A stretch of DNA of 64,000 nucleotides from Iodobacter arcticus (GCF_042664895.1 NZ_JBHTBQ010000035.1:124001-188000); one strand, 5' to 3'; counted from the first letter of the stretch, positions 49,705 to 59,297 are shown. Translations and numbers: made by a program. Notes: generated by a model from the letters alone, not told the origin.

Positions 49705-52539
49705 TTAGAGGGAGCGAGCAACTTCGATAATTTCGAAGATTTCCAACTGGTCGCCCAGTTGCAAGTCATTGTAGTTCTTCAAGCTTAGACCACATTCAAA
49801 GCCAGCCTTCACTTCCTTGGCATCGTCTTTGTAGCGCTTCAAGCTATCGAGCGTACCTTGGTGAACAACCACGTTATTACGCAGCAAGCGAACACCCGCA
49901 TGACTGCGGATCAAGCCTTCCATCACCAAGCAACCTGCAATCGTGCCCACCTTGGAAACAGTAAAGACCTGACGGATCTCAACCATACCAATGATTTGTT
50001 CACGTTTTTCCGGAGCCAGCATGCCTGACAGGGCCAGTTTCACGTCATCTACTACATCGTAAATGATGTTGTAGTAACGGATATCCACGCCTTCGGCTTC
50101 GGCAAGCTTACGCGCCGCTGCATCTGCACGGGAGTTGAACCCCACCACCACGGCTTTCGACGCCAGCGCCAAGTTGATATCAGATTCACTGATACCACCC
50201 ACGGCACTGTGCAGAATTTGCACGCGTACTTCGTCGGTAGACAGTTTTTGCAAGCTTTGTGACAACGCTTCGGCAGAACCTTGTACGTCGGCCTTGATGA
50301 TGATTGGCAGATTGCGAACTTCGCCTTCTGTCATTTGCGCCATCATGTTTTCTAGCTTGGATGCTTGTTGACGAGCCAGTTTCACGTCACGGAACTTACC
50401 TTGACGGAACAACGCAATTTCACGCGCTTTCTTCTCATCAGACAAGACCATGGCATCTTCACCAGCGGCCGGCACTTCGGACAGACCCAGAATTTCAACC
50501 GGAATTGAAGGACCCGCTTCATTGATTGACTTACCATGCTCGTCGATAATCGCACGAACGCGGCCCGATACCTGACCAGCAAGAATCACGTCACCTTTGC
50601 GCAATGTACCTGATTGAATCAGCATCGAAGCAACCGGACCACGACCCTTGTCCAGACGGGCTTCAATGATAATCCCTTTCGCTGGCGCATCGGTCGCGGC
50701 AGTCAGCTCAAGTACTTCGGCTTGCAGCAAGATCGCTGTCAGCAATTCATCGATACCCAAGCCTTTCTTGGCCGAGACATCCACAAACATCGCGTCACCA
50801 CCCCAATCTTCTGGCACAACTTCATGCGTAACCAGTTCTTGACGGATGCGCTCTGGATTTGCTTCAGGCTTATCAATCTTATTTACGGCAACCACAATCG
50901 GCACACCGGCGGCTTTCGCATGAGCGATCGCTTCGATGGTTTGTGGCATCACGCCATCGTCTGCAGCAACCACCAAGACCACGATATCGGTCAGCTTGGC
51001 ACCACGAGCACGCATCGCGGTAAACGCTTCGTGACCCGGAGTATCAAGGAAGGTAATCATGCCTTTTTCGGTTTGTACATGGTACGCGCCGATATGCTGA
51101 GTAATACCACCCGCTTCACCCGACGCCACTTTGGCGGTACGGATGTAATCCAGCAACGATGTTTTACCGTGGTCAACGTGACCCATGACGGTTACAACCG
51201 GTGCGCGTGGCAATAACACGTGCTCAACTGCAACTTCGCCTTCACCCAGATAGATTTCCGGATCATCCAGCTTAGCCGCCATTGGGGTATGGCCCATATC
51301 CTCGACGATAATCATCGCGGTTTCTTGGTCCAACACTTGGTTGATGGTCACCATCATGCCCATCTTCATCAGGGCCTTGACGACTTCAACACCCTTCACG
51401 GCCATTTTGTGCGCAAGATCAGTTACAGAAATTGTTTCTGGAACCATCACTTCGTGCACTACTTTGTCAGTAGGGGCTTGGAAGCCGTGTGCGTTATCCG
51501 GATTAGCTGCAGCCTGACGGCCCTTGCCACCCTTCTTGCTCTTCCAATCATTACCGGCATCGCCACCACGACTACGAATACCTTTCTTGCCACGACCATC
51601 GCTCCAAGGCTCTTTCTTACCCGGTGCTGCTGCTGGCTTTTTATCGCCAGGTTTTGCCGCAGGAGAAGCAGTGCTTGGTGTAGCCGCTGGTTTTGGGCGA
51701 CTTGCAGGTGCAGGGGCTGCAACTGGAGCCGGTGCTGGCGCAGGCGCGGCCACCGGAGCCGGTGCAACTGGCTCTGGCGCCTTCATTGGCTCATTGCGTG
51801 GTTTACGCAATTCAACACGCATACCCACACGTGGACGATCTGGATGGCTGGCTTGTGAAGCGCCCGGCGAAGGACGAGTCACTGCAGGAGCCACCGAAGC
51901 TGGCGTAGCAGCCGGTGCAGGTGCAGGCTGAGCCGGCTTCGCCGCAGCAGGCGCTGATTTTGCTGCAACAGGCGCCACAACAGGTGCAACAACTGGAGCC
52001 GGTGTCGGCGCAGGAGCTGCAACCACTACTGACGCAACAGGAGCAACCGCCGCAGGAGCGACCGCTTCAGCTGGCGCTTTACCACCTTGCTTAGCACGCA
52101 TTTCTGCGGCTTGACGAGCAAACAACTCATTCTGGCGACGCGCTTGCGCTTCGCGAGAAGTGCGTTCCGCCTCATCAATTACTTGCGCAGAAGCAGCTGC
52201 CGCAACGACAGGCTCAGCAGCACGTGGCGCTACAGCTTCTGCCACAGCAGACACTTCAACCACACGCTTTTTACGCACTTCTACCGGAATCGACTTCGCT
52301 TTACCTGTTGAATCTGTTTTACGGATTTCAGTGTTTTGCTTACGGTTCACAACGATTTTTTTATCACCATCGCTACCGTGCTTCTTTTTCAGGTGATCGA
52401 GCAGGCACGCTTTATCAGTCGCGGTAACTACATCTACTTCACTCGATTTATTCACACCTGCTGCGCGGAATTGTTCCAGCAGCTCTTGCGGTGGCATCTT
52501 TAGCTCTACCGCAAATTGGTTGACATTGAGTTCACTCAT
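49705..52539 (-). CDS. infB: Translation initiation factor IF-2
   Basis: IF-2 (944 aa) positions initiator tRNA on the 30S subunit. The N-terminal domain (MSELNVNQFAVELKMPPQEL) is followed by a long Ala/Pro/Val-rich linker, unusually repetitive here (about residues 100-330). The G domain begins VVTVMGHVDHGKTSLLD (about residue 445), with DTPGHEAFT and NKID. Domains II, III and C-terminal DFLASG-like (IIIEARLDKGRGPVASMLIQ) and RVQILHSAVGGISESDI complete it. GGGAG precedes the ATG. Confidence 0.97.
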   Translation of the reverse strand: MSELNVNQFAVELKMPPQELLEQFRAAGVNKSSEVDVVTATDKACLLDHLKKKHGSDGDKKIVVNRKQNTEIRKTDSTGKAKSIPVEVRKKRVVEVSAVAEAVAPRAAEPVVAAAASAQVIDEAERTSREAQARRQNELFARQAAEMRAKQGGKAPAEAVAPAAVAPVASVVVAAPAPTPAPVVAPVVAPVAAKSAPAAAKPAQPAPAPAATPASVAPAVTRPSPGASQASHPDRPRVGMRVELRKPRNEPMKAPEPVAPAPVAAPAPAPAPVAAPAPASRPKPAATPSTASPAAKPGDKKPAAAPGKKEPWSDGRGKKGIRSRGGDAGNDWKSKKGGKGRQAAANPDNAHGFQAPTDKVVHEVMVPETISVTDLAHKMAVKGVEVVKALMKMGMMVTINQVLDQETAMIIVEDMGHTPMAAKLDDPEIYLGEGEVAVEHVLLPRAPVVTVMGHVDHGKTSLLDYIRTAKVASGEAGGITQHIGAYHVQTEKGMITFLDTPGHEAFTAMRARGAKLTDIVVLVVAADDGVMPQTIEAIAHAKAAGVPIVVAVNKIDKPEANPERIRQELVTHEVVPEDWGGDAMFVDVSAKKGLGIDELLTAILLQAEVLELTAATDAPAKGIIIEARLDKGRGPVASMLIQSGTLRKGDVILAGQVSGRVRAIIDEHGKSINEAGPSIPVEILGLSEVPAAGEDAMVLSDEKKAREIALFRQGKFRDVKLARQQASKLENMMAQMTEGEVRNLPIIIKADVQGSAEALSQSLQKLSTDEVRVQILHSAVGGISESDINLALASKAVVVGFNSRADAAARKLAEAEGVDIRYYNIIYDVVDDVKLALSGMLAPEKREQIIGMVEIRQVFTVSKVGTIAGCLVMEGLIRSHAGVRLLRNNVVVHQGTLDSLKRYKDDAKEVKAGFECGLSLKNYNDLQLGDQLEIFEIIEVARSL

Positions 52540-52557
52540 GCATTTCTCTCCCGAGCG

Positions 52558-54030
52558 TTAGGCGAACCAGTGCTCGCGCGCCTTCATGATCAGTTGCTTA
52601 GCAGCTTCTTCATCAATTCCGGTCATTTCTATCAGCTCGTCGACGGCTAGTTCGGCGAGTTCGTCTCGGGTATGAACCTCTTTATCAGCCAGTAAGGCAG
52701 CAAGTTCTGGTGTCATCCCCTGAAGGCTTTTAAGGTCTTCTGCTTGATGCTCAAGCTTTTCTTCACGAGCAATGGCTTGCGTTAGCAAAGCATCACGGGC
52801 GCGAGTACGCAGCTCATTGACGGCGTCTTCATCGAAGGCCTCAATTTCCAGCATTTCAGCAATCGGCACATAAGCCACTTCTTCCAGCGTGGAGAACCCT
52901 TCTTCTACAAGAACGTCCGCCACTTCTTCGTCAACCCCCAGCACATCAATAAAGAGCTGACGCACATTGGCGAACTCTTCCTGATGTTTTTGCTGTGCTT
53001 GATCAACGGTCATGATATTGATTTTCCAACCGGTAAGCTCGGCTGCCAATTTCACGTTTTGACCACCACGGCCAATCGCCATGGCTAGGTTGTCTTCATC
53101 AACCACCACATCCATGCTGTGTGTTTCTTCATCAAGCATGATGGAGTTCACTTCAGCCGGAGACAGGGCGTTAATCACAAATTGCGCCGGATCTTGCGAC
53201 CACAACACAATATCAACACGCTCGCCTGCCAGCTCATTGGTCACTGCATTAACACGCGTACCACGCACGCCAATACAAGTCCCCTGAGGATCAACACGCG
53301 CGTCGTTCGATTTTACCGCCACCTTGGCACGTGCTCCCGGATCACGAGCGACAGCCTTGATTTCGATCAGCTGATTTTCAATCTCAGGCACTTCCATTTC
53401 GAAGAGCTTGGTCATGAAATCGCTGGAAATACGCGACAGCACCAGCTGCGGACCACGACCCAAGCGGTCTACTCGTAACAAGAACGCTTTAACACGATCT
53501 CCTACGCGCAAGTTTTCCTTAGGGATCATTTGGTCACGCGGCAATACGGCTTCCAGCTTACCCAGCTCAAGAATGGCACTGCCACGCTCAATACGCTTGA
53601 TATTGCCTGAAACAATAAACTCACTGCGTTGCAGAAAATCATTCAGATTTTGTTCGCGCTCTGCATCACGGATTTTTTGCAAAATCACTTGCTTGGCGGT
53701 TTGTGCTCCGATGCGACCAAATTCAATCGCCTCAAGCTCAACCATCCACGTTTCGCCCACTTTCAGCTCTGGATCGTAATCCGGCACATCAGTCATGGCG
53801 ATCTGACGGGAAGGCTCTTCGTGGTCATTATCTTCAACCACGGTCCAGCAGCGGAAACTACGATAATCACCGCTATCACGGTCGATATCCACTTGGATAT
53901 CCACGTCTTCCTCGTAGCGTTTTTTGGTCGCCGAAGCCAGTGCCATTTCTAAGGCACCAAACACGACATCTTTTTCTACGTTCTTTTCACGCGCCAGCGC
54001 GTCGACCAGCAACAGAATTTCCCGGCTCAT
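52558..54030 (-). CDS. nusA: Transcription termination/antitermination factor NusA
   Basis: NusA (490 aa) modulates pausing, termination and antitermination. It starts MSREILLLVDALAREKNVEK, then carries S1 (SEFIVSGNIKRIERGSAILE), KH1 and KH2 domains (ACVGVRGTRVNAVTNEL-like CIGVRGTRVNAVTNELAGER, DENLAMAIGRGGQNVKLAAE) and two C-terminal acidic repeats, as in proteobacteria. GGAGGGG lies upstream. It overlaps no neighbour and follows rimP by 49 nt. Confidence 0.98.
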   Translation of the reverse strand: MSREILLLVDALAREKNVEKDVVFGALEMALASATKKRYEEDVDIQVDIDRDSGDYRSFRCWTVVEDNDHEEPSRQIAMTDVPDYDPELKVGETWMVELEAIEFGRIGAQTAKQVILQKIRDAEREQNLNDFLQRSEFIVSGNIKRIERGSAILELGKLEAVLPRDQMIPKENLRVGDRVKAFLLRVDRLGRGPQLVLSRISSDFMTKLFEMEVPEIENQLIEIKAVARDPGARAKVAVKSNDARVDPQGTCIGVRGTRVNAVTNELAGERVDIVLWSQDPAQFVINALSPAEVNSIMLDEETHSMDVVVDEDNLAMAIGRGGQNVKLAAELTGWKINIMTVDQAQQKHQEEFANVRQLFIDVLGVDEEVADVLVEEGFSTLEEVAYVPIAEMLEIEAFDEDAVNELRTRARDALLTQAIAREEKLEHQAEDLKSLQGMTPELAALLADKEVHTRDELAELAVDELIEMTGIDEEAAKQLIMKAREHWFA

Positions 54031-54079
54031 CTCACTACCCCTCCGGCAAACAACCCGAACATTCTAGGCTGATTAGTTC

Positions 54080-54514
54080 TTAAAACTGCGGCTCTAGCCG
54101 CACCTTGTCGATTTGTGATTGCGGCAGGGATAGCTCTTGTCCATCGACTTCTACGCGCACCACATCATTTTCCAGCCCAATCAGTACACCGACGAGCTTC
54201 TTACGTTTATCCGGCAACGGTAAGCGCAACTTTACTTTCACGACCTGCCCGGCAAAGCGAACAAAATCAGCCGCCTTTACAATGGGACGATCCAGCCCGG
54301 GAGATGAAACCTCCAAACGCTCGTAATTCACGCCTTCAACAATAAAAAGCCGCTCAAGATGGTGACTTACGGTTACGCAGTCAGTCACATTAATGCCGCC
54401 TTCCTTATCAATAAAGACCCGAACCAACCCATTTCGCGCAAGCTCCAAATCAACGAGTTCATACCCGAGACCTGGCAGGGTGGTTTCCAGCACGTCCTGC
54501 ATATTTGCTGCCAT
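54080..54514 (-). CDS. rimP: Ribosome maturation factor RimP
   Basis: RimP (144 aa) is needed for 30S maturation. ATG 54514 gives MAANMQDVLETTLPGLGYEL, and AAAGGA lies four bases upstream; the track-length alternative at 54529 is not better. DCVTVSHHLERLFIVEGVNY and EVSSPGLDRPIVKAADFVRF are conserved. It starts the rimP-nusA-infB operon. Confidence 0.95.
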   Translation of the reverse strand: MAANMQDVLETTLPGLGYELVDLELARNGLVRVFIDKEGGINVTDCVTVSHHLERLFIVEGVNYERLEVSSPGLDRPIVKAADFVRFAGQVVKVKLRLPLPDKRKKLVGVLIGLENDVVRVEVDGQELSLPQSQIDKVRLEPQF

Positions 54515-54640
54515 ACATTCCTTTGCCACTTATCTGACTGAGCCGCATGCGCTATATAATAAGCGCGGCAACTCAAACAGCGAATGCCGCTGCAATACCG
54601 CGAGCAAGCATTCCAAACACGATACAGGATCGCCACAAAC

Positions 54641-54670
54641 AAAAAATGGGCTGCAAAACTGCGCCCATTT
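54641..54670 (-). terminator. Rho-independent terminator in the rimP leader
   Basis: On the minus strand AAATGGGC and GCCCATTT (54663-54670 with 54644-54651) enclose GCAGTTTTGCA and are followed by T's (54641-54646). It lies about 130 nt before the rimP start and downstream of the predicted promoter, so it could act as an attenuator. Confidence 0.65.
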
Positions 54671-54678
54671 CTTTACCA

Positions 54679-54704
54679 CTTCTTCGGCCTTTTAACCGAA
54701 GAAG
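54679..54704 (-). other. Hairpin at the 5' end of the rimP leader
   Basis: CTTCTTCGG (54679-54687) and CCGAAGAAG (54696-54704) form a perfect 9-bp stem with an 8-nt loop. It begins near the predicted transcription start and precedes the leader terminator. A mutually exclusive structure or NusA-sensitive pausing is possible. Confidence 0.5.
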
Positions 54705-54709
54705 GCGGG

Positions 54710-54738
54710 ATTGTAACAGAAACTATCGTTTGACGAAA
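54710..54738 (-). promoter_or_regulatory. Candidate promoter of the rimP-nusA-infB operon
   Basis: Read on the minus strand, TTTCGT (54738-54733) and TACAAT (54715-54710) are 17 nt apart. The -35 box is poor, the -10 is good. It lies about 195 nt before the rimP start, upstream of two leader hairpins. Confidence 0.4.
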
Positions 54739-54762
54739 CAGGGAACATAGATACTTGTGAGT

Positions 54763-54791
54763 TTGACACTTGCACACTAGAGTAGTGAAAT
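54763..54791 (+). promoter_or_regulatory. Candidate promoter of fadD
   Basis: A perfect TTGACA (54763-54768), a 17-nt spacer and TGAAAT (54786-54791, 4 of 6 match) precede the fadD start by 30 nt. It is divergent from the rimP leader. Confidence 0.5.
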
Positions 54792-54821
54792 TTACATGTA
54801 ATACAAACCGAGGAAAGATAG

Positions 54822-56486
54822 ATGGAACAAGCATGGTGGGCAAGCTATCAACTGGGCGTTCCCCGAGAAATTGATATCAATGAATTTGCCGCAATACCTG
54901 CGGTACTCGCCCGCTCTGTAGCGCGATTCGGAGAACGACCCGCTTTCCTAAACATGGGAAAATCAATCAGCTACAGCGAGCTGGATCAACAATCCTCCGC
55001 CTTTGCCGCCTATTTACAACACGAGCTAAAACTGCCGCGCGGTTCACGTGTTGCCGTCATGCTGCCTAATCTATTGCAATATCCCATCGCTATTTTCGGC
55101 ATTTTGCGTGCAGGCATGGTGGTGGTTAACGTTAATCCGCTCTATACCCCGCGCGAGCTCAGCCACCAATTAAAAGACTCCGGCTCAATCGCCATTGTCA
55201 TTCTGGCCAACTTTGCCCACACGCTTGAAGAAGTCATCAGTAGCACGGATGTTAAGCATGTATTACTGACCGAAATTGGCGATCGGCTGAATTTCCCTAA
55301 GCGACAAATTGTAAATGCGGTGGTTAAGCACATTAAAAAAATGGTGCCTGCCTTTAACTTGCCAGGACACGTGCGTTTTAATGATGCACTGATCACTGGC
55401 GACACGCATAAAGCCACTCCCGTCGACTTAAACCACAGCGATATTGCTTTCTTACAATACACAGGCGGAACCACCGGCGTTGCCAAGGGAGCCATCCTCA
55501 CCCACGGCAATATTGTTGCAAACATGCAACAAGCCCATGCGTGGATCGCCCCCGTGGTCAACGAAGGGACAGAAATGATTGTCACGGCCCTGCCGCTCTA
55601 TCATATCTTTTCACTCACGGCCAACTGCATGGTTTTCTCCAAGATTGGTGCCACCAATTTACTGATCACCAACCCGCGTGATATTCCCGGCTTTATTAAA
55701 GAAATTGGCAAATACCCGGTCACCTGCATGACCGGCGTAAACACGCTATTTAATGCGCTGCTCAACAATGCTGAATTTTCCAAGCTTGATTTCAGCAAAT
55801 GGAAGCTTGCCTTGGGCGGCGGCATGGCCGTACAACACGCAGTAGCAGATCGCTGGGTAAAAACCACAGGCGTGCGTCTGATTGAAGCCTATGGCCTCAC
55901 CGAAACATCGCCAGCGGCAATGATGAACCCGATGAATTTACCCGAATTCAACGGCATGATTGGCCTGCCTGTGTCCTCTACGATTGGCGAAGTACGTAAT
56001 GAAGAAGGCAAAGTCCTGCCGCCTGGCGAAGCGGGTGAGCTATTTATTCATGGCCCGCAAGTCATGGCAGGTTATTGGCAGCGCCCTGACGAAACCGCCA
56101 AAGTGCTAGGTAAAGACGGCTTTGTCAGCACAGGGGACGTCGCCATCATGTCGCCAAGCGGGTTTTTCCGCTTAGTTGATCGCAAAAAAGACATGATCCT
56201 CGTATCCGGTTTTAATGTTTACCCGAACGAGATTGAAGATGTAGTAGCAAGCCACCCGGGCGTGCTTGAAGTGGCCTGCATTGGTGTTGATGACGACAAA
56301 TCAGGCGAAGCGGTCAAGATTTTTGTAGTTAAAAAAGACCCCAAACTCACTCAGGAAGACTTGATTGCGCATTGCCGTAAAAACCTGACCAACTATAAAA
56401 TTCCACGACAAGTGGAATTCCGAGACAGCCTACCTAAGTCAAACGTAGGTAAAATACTAAGACGCGAGTTGCGCCCTAACAAATGA
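54822..56486 (+). CDS. fadD: Long-chain fatty acid-CoA ligase
   Basis: FadD (554 aa) activates fatty acids to acyl-CoA. The AMP-binding motif is LQYTGGTTGVAKGAILTHGN (about residues 208-227), followed by YHIFSLTANC, EAYGLTETSPAAMMNP, and the C-terminal FRLVDRKKDMILVSGFNVYP and LPKSNVGKILRRELR motifs with the catalytic Lys. GAGGA lies nine bases upstream. It is 8 nt before pilU on the same strand, an unexpected neighbour. Confidence 0.93.
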   Translation: MEQAWWASYQLGVPREIDINEFAAIPAVLARSVARFGERPAFLNMGKSISYSELDQQSSAFAAYLQHELKLPRGSRVAVMLPNLLQYPIAIFGILRAGMVVVNVNPLYTPRELSHQLKDSGSIAIVILANFAHTLEEVISSTDVKHVLLTEIGDRLNFPKRQIVNAVVKHIKKMVPAFNLPGHVRFNDALITGDTHKATPVDLNHSDIAFLQYTGGTTGVAKGAILTHGNIVANMQQAHAWIAPVVNEGTEMIVTALPLYHIFSLTANCMVFSKIGATNLLITNPRDIPGFIKEIGKYPVTCMTGVNTLFNALLNNAEFSKLDFSKWKLALGGGMAVQHAVADRWVKTTGVRLIEAYGLTETSPAAMMNPMNLPEFNGMIGLPVSSTIGEVRNEEGKVLPPGEAGELFIHGPQVMAGYWQRPDETAKVLGKDGFVSTGDVAIMSPSGFFRLVDRKKDMILVSGFNVYPNEIEDVVASHPGVLEVACIGVDDDKSGEAVKIFVVKKDPKLTQEDLIAHCRKNLTNYKIPRQVEFRDSLPKSNVGKILRRELRPNK

Positions 56487-56493
56487 GCATTTC

Positions 56494-57636
56494 ATGAACC
56501 TGTTGCCGTTTTTTAAACTGATGGCGGAGCGTAATGCTTCCGATCTTTTTCTTGCTGCTCAATCACCGATCGTGATTAAAATTGATGGCCTGTGTTATCC
56601 GGTCAACAATCAAGTTTTAGCCCCAGAGCATGTCAAGCAATTGGTCTATCAGTTGATGACACCAGAGCGGATTGCCGAATTTGAAAACACGCTGGAAATG
56701 AACTTTGCCTACCCCGTAGTTGGGGTAGGCAGTTTTCGCGTTAATATTTTCAAAGCACGCGGATCAATCTCGATGGTGGCGCGTTATATTCGCAGCAATA
56801 TCCCTTCTTTTGATGAGCTTCGTGTTCCCGAGGTATTAAAAGAACTCATTATGGAAAAGCACGGCATTATTCTGGTGGTGGGAGCGACAGGCTCGGGTAA
56901 ATCCTCCACCATGGCCGCCATGCTGAATCACCGCAACGAGAACCATGCGGGGCATATTTTAACCATGGAAGACCCGATCGAATTCTTGCATAAGCACAAG
57001 AAATCGCTGGTTAATCAGCGTGAGATTGGCATCGACACCAAGAGCTACCACGAGGCCCTTAAAAATGCGATGCGTGAAGCGCCGAATGTGCTGATGATTG
57101 GTGAAATCAGGGATCGCGACACCATGACGCACGCCATGCAATACGCACAGGCGGGGCACTTATGTATTTCTACCCTGCATGCAAATAACAGCTACCACTC
57201 GCTCTCGCGCATCGTTAACTTTTACCCGCAAGAATCGCGCGATGCACTGCTTTACGATTTATCGTCCTCATTAAAAGCCATTGTTTCGCAGCGCTTAATC
57301 AAAAACAAAGAAGGCAAACTGGTTGCTGCAGTTGAAGTGCTACTGAATACGCCGCGTATTGCAGAATTAATTCGCGCCGGTCAGCTGAGCGACATCAAAC
57401 AAGCGATGGAGCAAAGCCTTTCTGAAGGCTCGCAAACTTTTGAGCAAGCTCTGTATAAGCTTTATCGCAATGGCGAAGTTGAACTGGACGAAGCACTCAA
57501 AAGCGCCGACTCAGCGACCAACCTCTCTTGGCTGGTCAATAATGCGCAGCCAATCACAGAGGCTGAAAGCCGCAAGCCTGACGAAAAGAAAGACCCAGAT
57601 GCACCTGATATGGCATTCGATATTTCATTACACTAA
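56494..57636 (+). CDS. pilU: Type IV pilus twitching ATPase PilU
   Basis: This 380-residue ATPase belongs to the PilT/PilU family. It has the N-terminal PAS-like domain (ERNASDLFLAAQSPIVIKID), Walker A GATGSGKSS (about 130-138), Asp box ILTMEDPIEFLHKHKKS, Walker B VLMIGEIRDRDTM and the His box GHLCISTLHANNSYHSL. PilU is favoured over PilT by the LSEGSQTFEQALYKLYRNGE C-terminus and the long tail with EAESRKPDEKKDPDAPD. It powers pilus retraction together with PilT, which is not in the window. Confidence 0.9.
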   Translation: MNLLPFFKLMAERNASDLFLAAQSPIVIKIDGLCYPVNNQVLAPEHVKQLVYQLMTPERIAEFENTLEMNFAYPVVGVGSFRVNIFKARGSISMVARYIRSNIPSFDELRVPEVLKELIMEKHGIILVVGATGSGKSSTMAAMLNHRNENHAGHILTMEDPIEFLHKHKKSLVNQREIGIDTKSYHEALKNAMREAPNVLMIGEIRDRDTMTHAMQYAQAGHLCISTLHANNSYHSLSRIVNFYPQESRDALLYDLSSSLKAIVSQRLIKNKEGKLVAAVEVLLNTPRIAELIRAGQLSDIKQAMEQSLSEGSQTFEQALYKLYRNGEVELDEALKSADSATNLSWLVNNAQPITEAESRKPDEKKDPDAPDMAFDISLH

Positions 57637-57650
57637 GCCGCATCAAACTG

Positions 57651-57685
57651 CTTAAACGAGCACGGCCATCAGCCGCTCGTTTAAG
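57651..57685 (+). terminator. Strong hairpin after pilU, possible terminator
   Basis: CTTAAACGAGC (57651-57661) and GCTCGTTTAAG (57675-57685) form an 11-bp stem, with GGC-CATCA-GCC inside. No T-run follows, so it may be a 3' stabilising or Rho-related structure, not a classic terminator. Confidence 0.5.
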
Positions 57686-57733
57686 CGCACCGCTTCAAAT
57701 GCCCCTCCTTCTTCAACACAGAAAAGATTCCCT

Positions 57734-58081
57734 ATGAAGCTCTATGGCATTCCCAACTGCGACACCGTTAAAAAAGCAAAAGCATGGCTCAGCGAGCAAG
57801 GCCACGATTTTGAATGGCATGATTATAAAAAATCAGGCATCAGCGCCGAGCTGCTAGAGCAATGGGCAGCACAAGTCGGCTGGGAAGCCCTGCTCAACCG
57901 CCAAGGCACGACATGGCGCAAATTAGACGAGGCAACAAAGGCTTCAATCGACAATAAAGGTGCTGCAATCGCCTTAATGATAATGCAAACCTCAATCATC
58001 AAGCGCCCAGTGCTCGACAACAATGGTACGATCACGGTCGGCTTCAAACCCGAAGTCTACGCAACACTTTTTAGAGACTGA
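57734..58081 (+). CDS. ArsC/Spx-family (YffB-like) protein
   Basis: This 115-residue thioredoxin-fold protein starts MKLYGIPNCDTVKKAKAWLS with a single active cysteine (C9) in the CDT context, and has the LLNRQGTTWRKLDEATKA and MIMQTSIIKRPVLDNNG segments typical of YffB/ArsC-like proteins. It lacks the arsenate reductase CX5R loop partners, so a glutathione-dependent thiol role is likelier than arsenate reduction. It is next to dapE, which in many proteobacteria is its standard neighbour. Confidence 0.85.
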   Translation: MKLYGIPNCDTVKKAKAWLSEQGHDFEWHDYKKSGISAELLEQWAAQVGWEALLNRQGTTWRKLDEATKASIDNKGAAIALMIMQTSIIKRPVLDNNGTITVGFKPEVYATLFRD

Positions 58082-58091
58082 CGACACCGCA

Positions 58092-59222
58092 ATGAACGAC
58101 CCCACACTCGCACTAACCCAACAATTATTACGCCAAGCTTCCGTCACACCTGATGATGCCAACTGCCAAAATATGCTGGCTGCACGGCTCTCGGCCATTG
58201 GCTTTCGTATTGAACACATGCGTTTTGAAGATGTAGATAATCTCTGGGCGCGCTTCGGTGACACCGGCCCCGTGCTTGTCTTTGCTGGGCATACTGACGT
58301 GGTTCCAACAGGACCATTGGACCGCTGGCATTCCGATCCTTTTGAGCCCACCATTCGAGACGGCCATTTATTTGGCCGTGGCTCAGCGGACATGAAAGCA
58401 TCCCTTGCCGCCTTTGTGGTCGCTTGTGAGCAATTCTTAGCTAAAAACCCAAATCCTAAAGGCTCGATCGCCTTTCTGATTACTTCAGACGAAGAAGGCC
58501 CGGCACATCACGGCACGGTTAAAGTGGTTGAAGCGCTCAAAGCGCGTAGCGAAAAAATTGATTACTGCATTGTGGGTGAACCCACTTCAGCCGAAGTCTT
58601 TGGCGACACCATTAAAAATGGCCGTCGTGGCTCGCTATCAGGCCATTTGATTGTGCACGGCGTGCAAGGCCATATTGCTTACCCGCACCTCGCTAAAAAT
58701 CCCATCCACCTGCTCGCTCCTGCCTTGGCAGAGCTGGCCAGCACCGTGTGGGATAGCGGCAATGAATACTTCCCGCCCACCACATGGCAGGTATCCAATA
58801 TTAATAGCGGCACGGGCGCAACCAACATCATCCCCGGCACCGTAGATGCCTTATTTAATTTCAGATTTAGCACAGCCAGCACGGCAGATTCACTCAAAGC
58901 CACCGTGCACGCCATTCTGGACAAACACCAGCTTGAATATGAAATTGATTGGGCGCTTTCGGGCGAGCCTTTCCTGACCGACCACGGCCAGCTAATCGAC
59001 GCCATGCGCGATGCGGTAAGCGAAGTTTGCGGCCAAACACCTGTTCTCAACACCGTGGGTGGCACATCAGACGGGCGCTTTATTGCCAAATACTGCCCCG
59101 AAGTCGTTGAGTTTGGCCCGATCAATAAAACCATTCATAAGCTCAATGAATGCGTGGCGGTTGAAGATTTACCCAAGCTTGCGGCCATTTATGAGAAAGC
59201 TTTAGAGAAACTCATCGCCTAG
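58092..59222 (+). CDS. dapE: Succinyl-diaminopimelate desuccinylase
   Basis: DapE (376 aa) makes LL-diaminopimelate for lysine and peptidoglycan. ATG 58092 (MNDPTLALTQQLLRQASVTP) follows the ArsC-like stop by 10 nt. Two-zinc site motifs are FAGHTDVVPTGPLDRW, GRGSADMKASLAAFV and TSDEEGPAHHGT (catalytic Glu), with EFGPINKTIHKLNECVAVED (His) at the C-terminus. The track-length start at 58023 would overlap the upstream gene and is rejected. Confidence 0.95.
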   Translation: MNDPTLALTQQLLRQASVTPDDANCQNMLAARLSAIGFRIEHMRFEDVDNLWARFGDTGPVLVFAGHTDVVPTGPLDRWHSDPFEPTIRDGHLFGRGSADMKASLAAFVVACEQFLAKNPNPKGSIAFLITSDEEGPAHHGTVKVVEALKARSEKIDYCIVGEPTSAEVFGDTIKNGRRGSLSGHLIVHGVQGHIAYPHLAKNPIHLLAPALAELASTVWDSGNEYFPPTTWQVSNINSGTGATNIIPGTVDALFNFRFSTASTADSLKATVHAILDKHQLEYEIDWALSGEPFLTDHGQLIDAMRDAVSEVCGQTPVLNTVGGTSDGRFIAKYCPEVVEFGPINKTIHKLNECVAVEDLPKLAAIYEKALEKLIA

Positions 59223-59235
59223 TTCGGCAGCTATC

Positions 59236-59297
59236 AAGCAAAAACAAAGCGAGGTGCCCAATCAATAAATTACGGCAACCCCGCTTTGTTTCTGCTT
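59236..59297. terminator. Inverted repeat between convergent dapE and sugar kinase genes
   Basis: AAGCAAAAACAAAGCG (59236-59251) and CGCTTTGTTTCTGCTT (59282-59297) pair with one mismatch, but the loop is about 30 nt. It lies between two convergent genes and may stop transcription in both directions. Confidence 0.45.

Noticed and set aside
50614..51216. 200-codon frame on the plus strand inside infB
   Set aside because: It runs antisense to a highly conserved gene, has no family motif and no Shine-Dalgarno sequence; it is a shadow of codon bias.
54515..54821. metY initiator tRNA upstream of rimP
   Set aside because: I looked for a cloverleaf because this is common upstream of nusA operons, but no anticodon arm or acceptor stem with CCA-type end is present.
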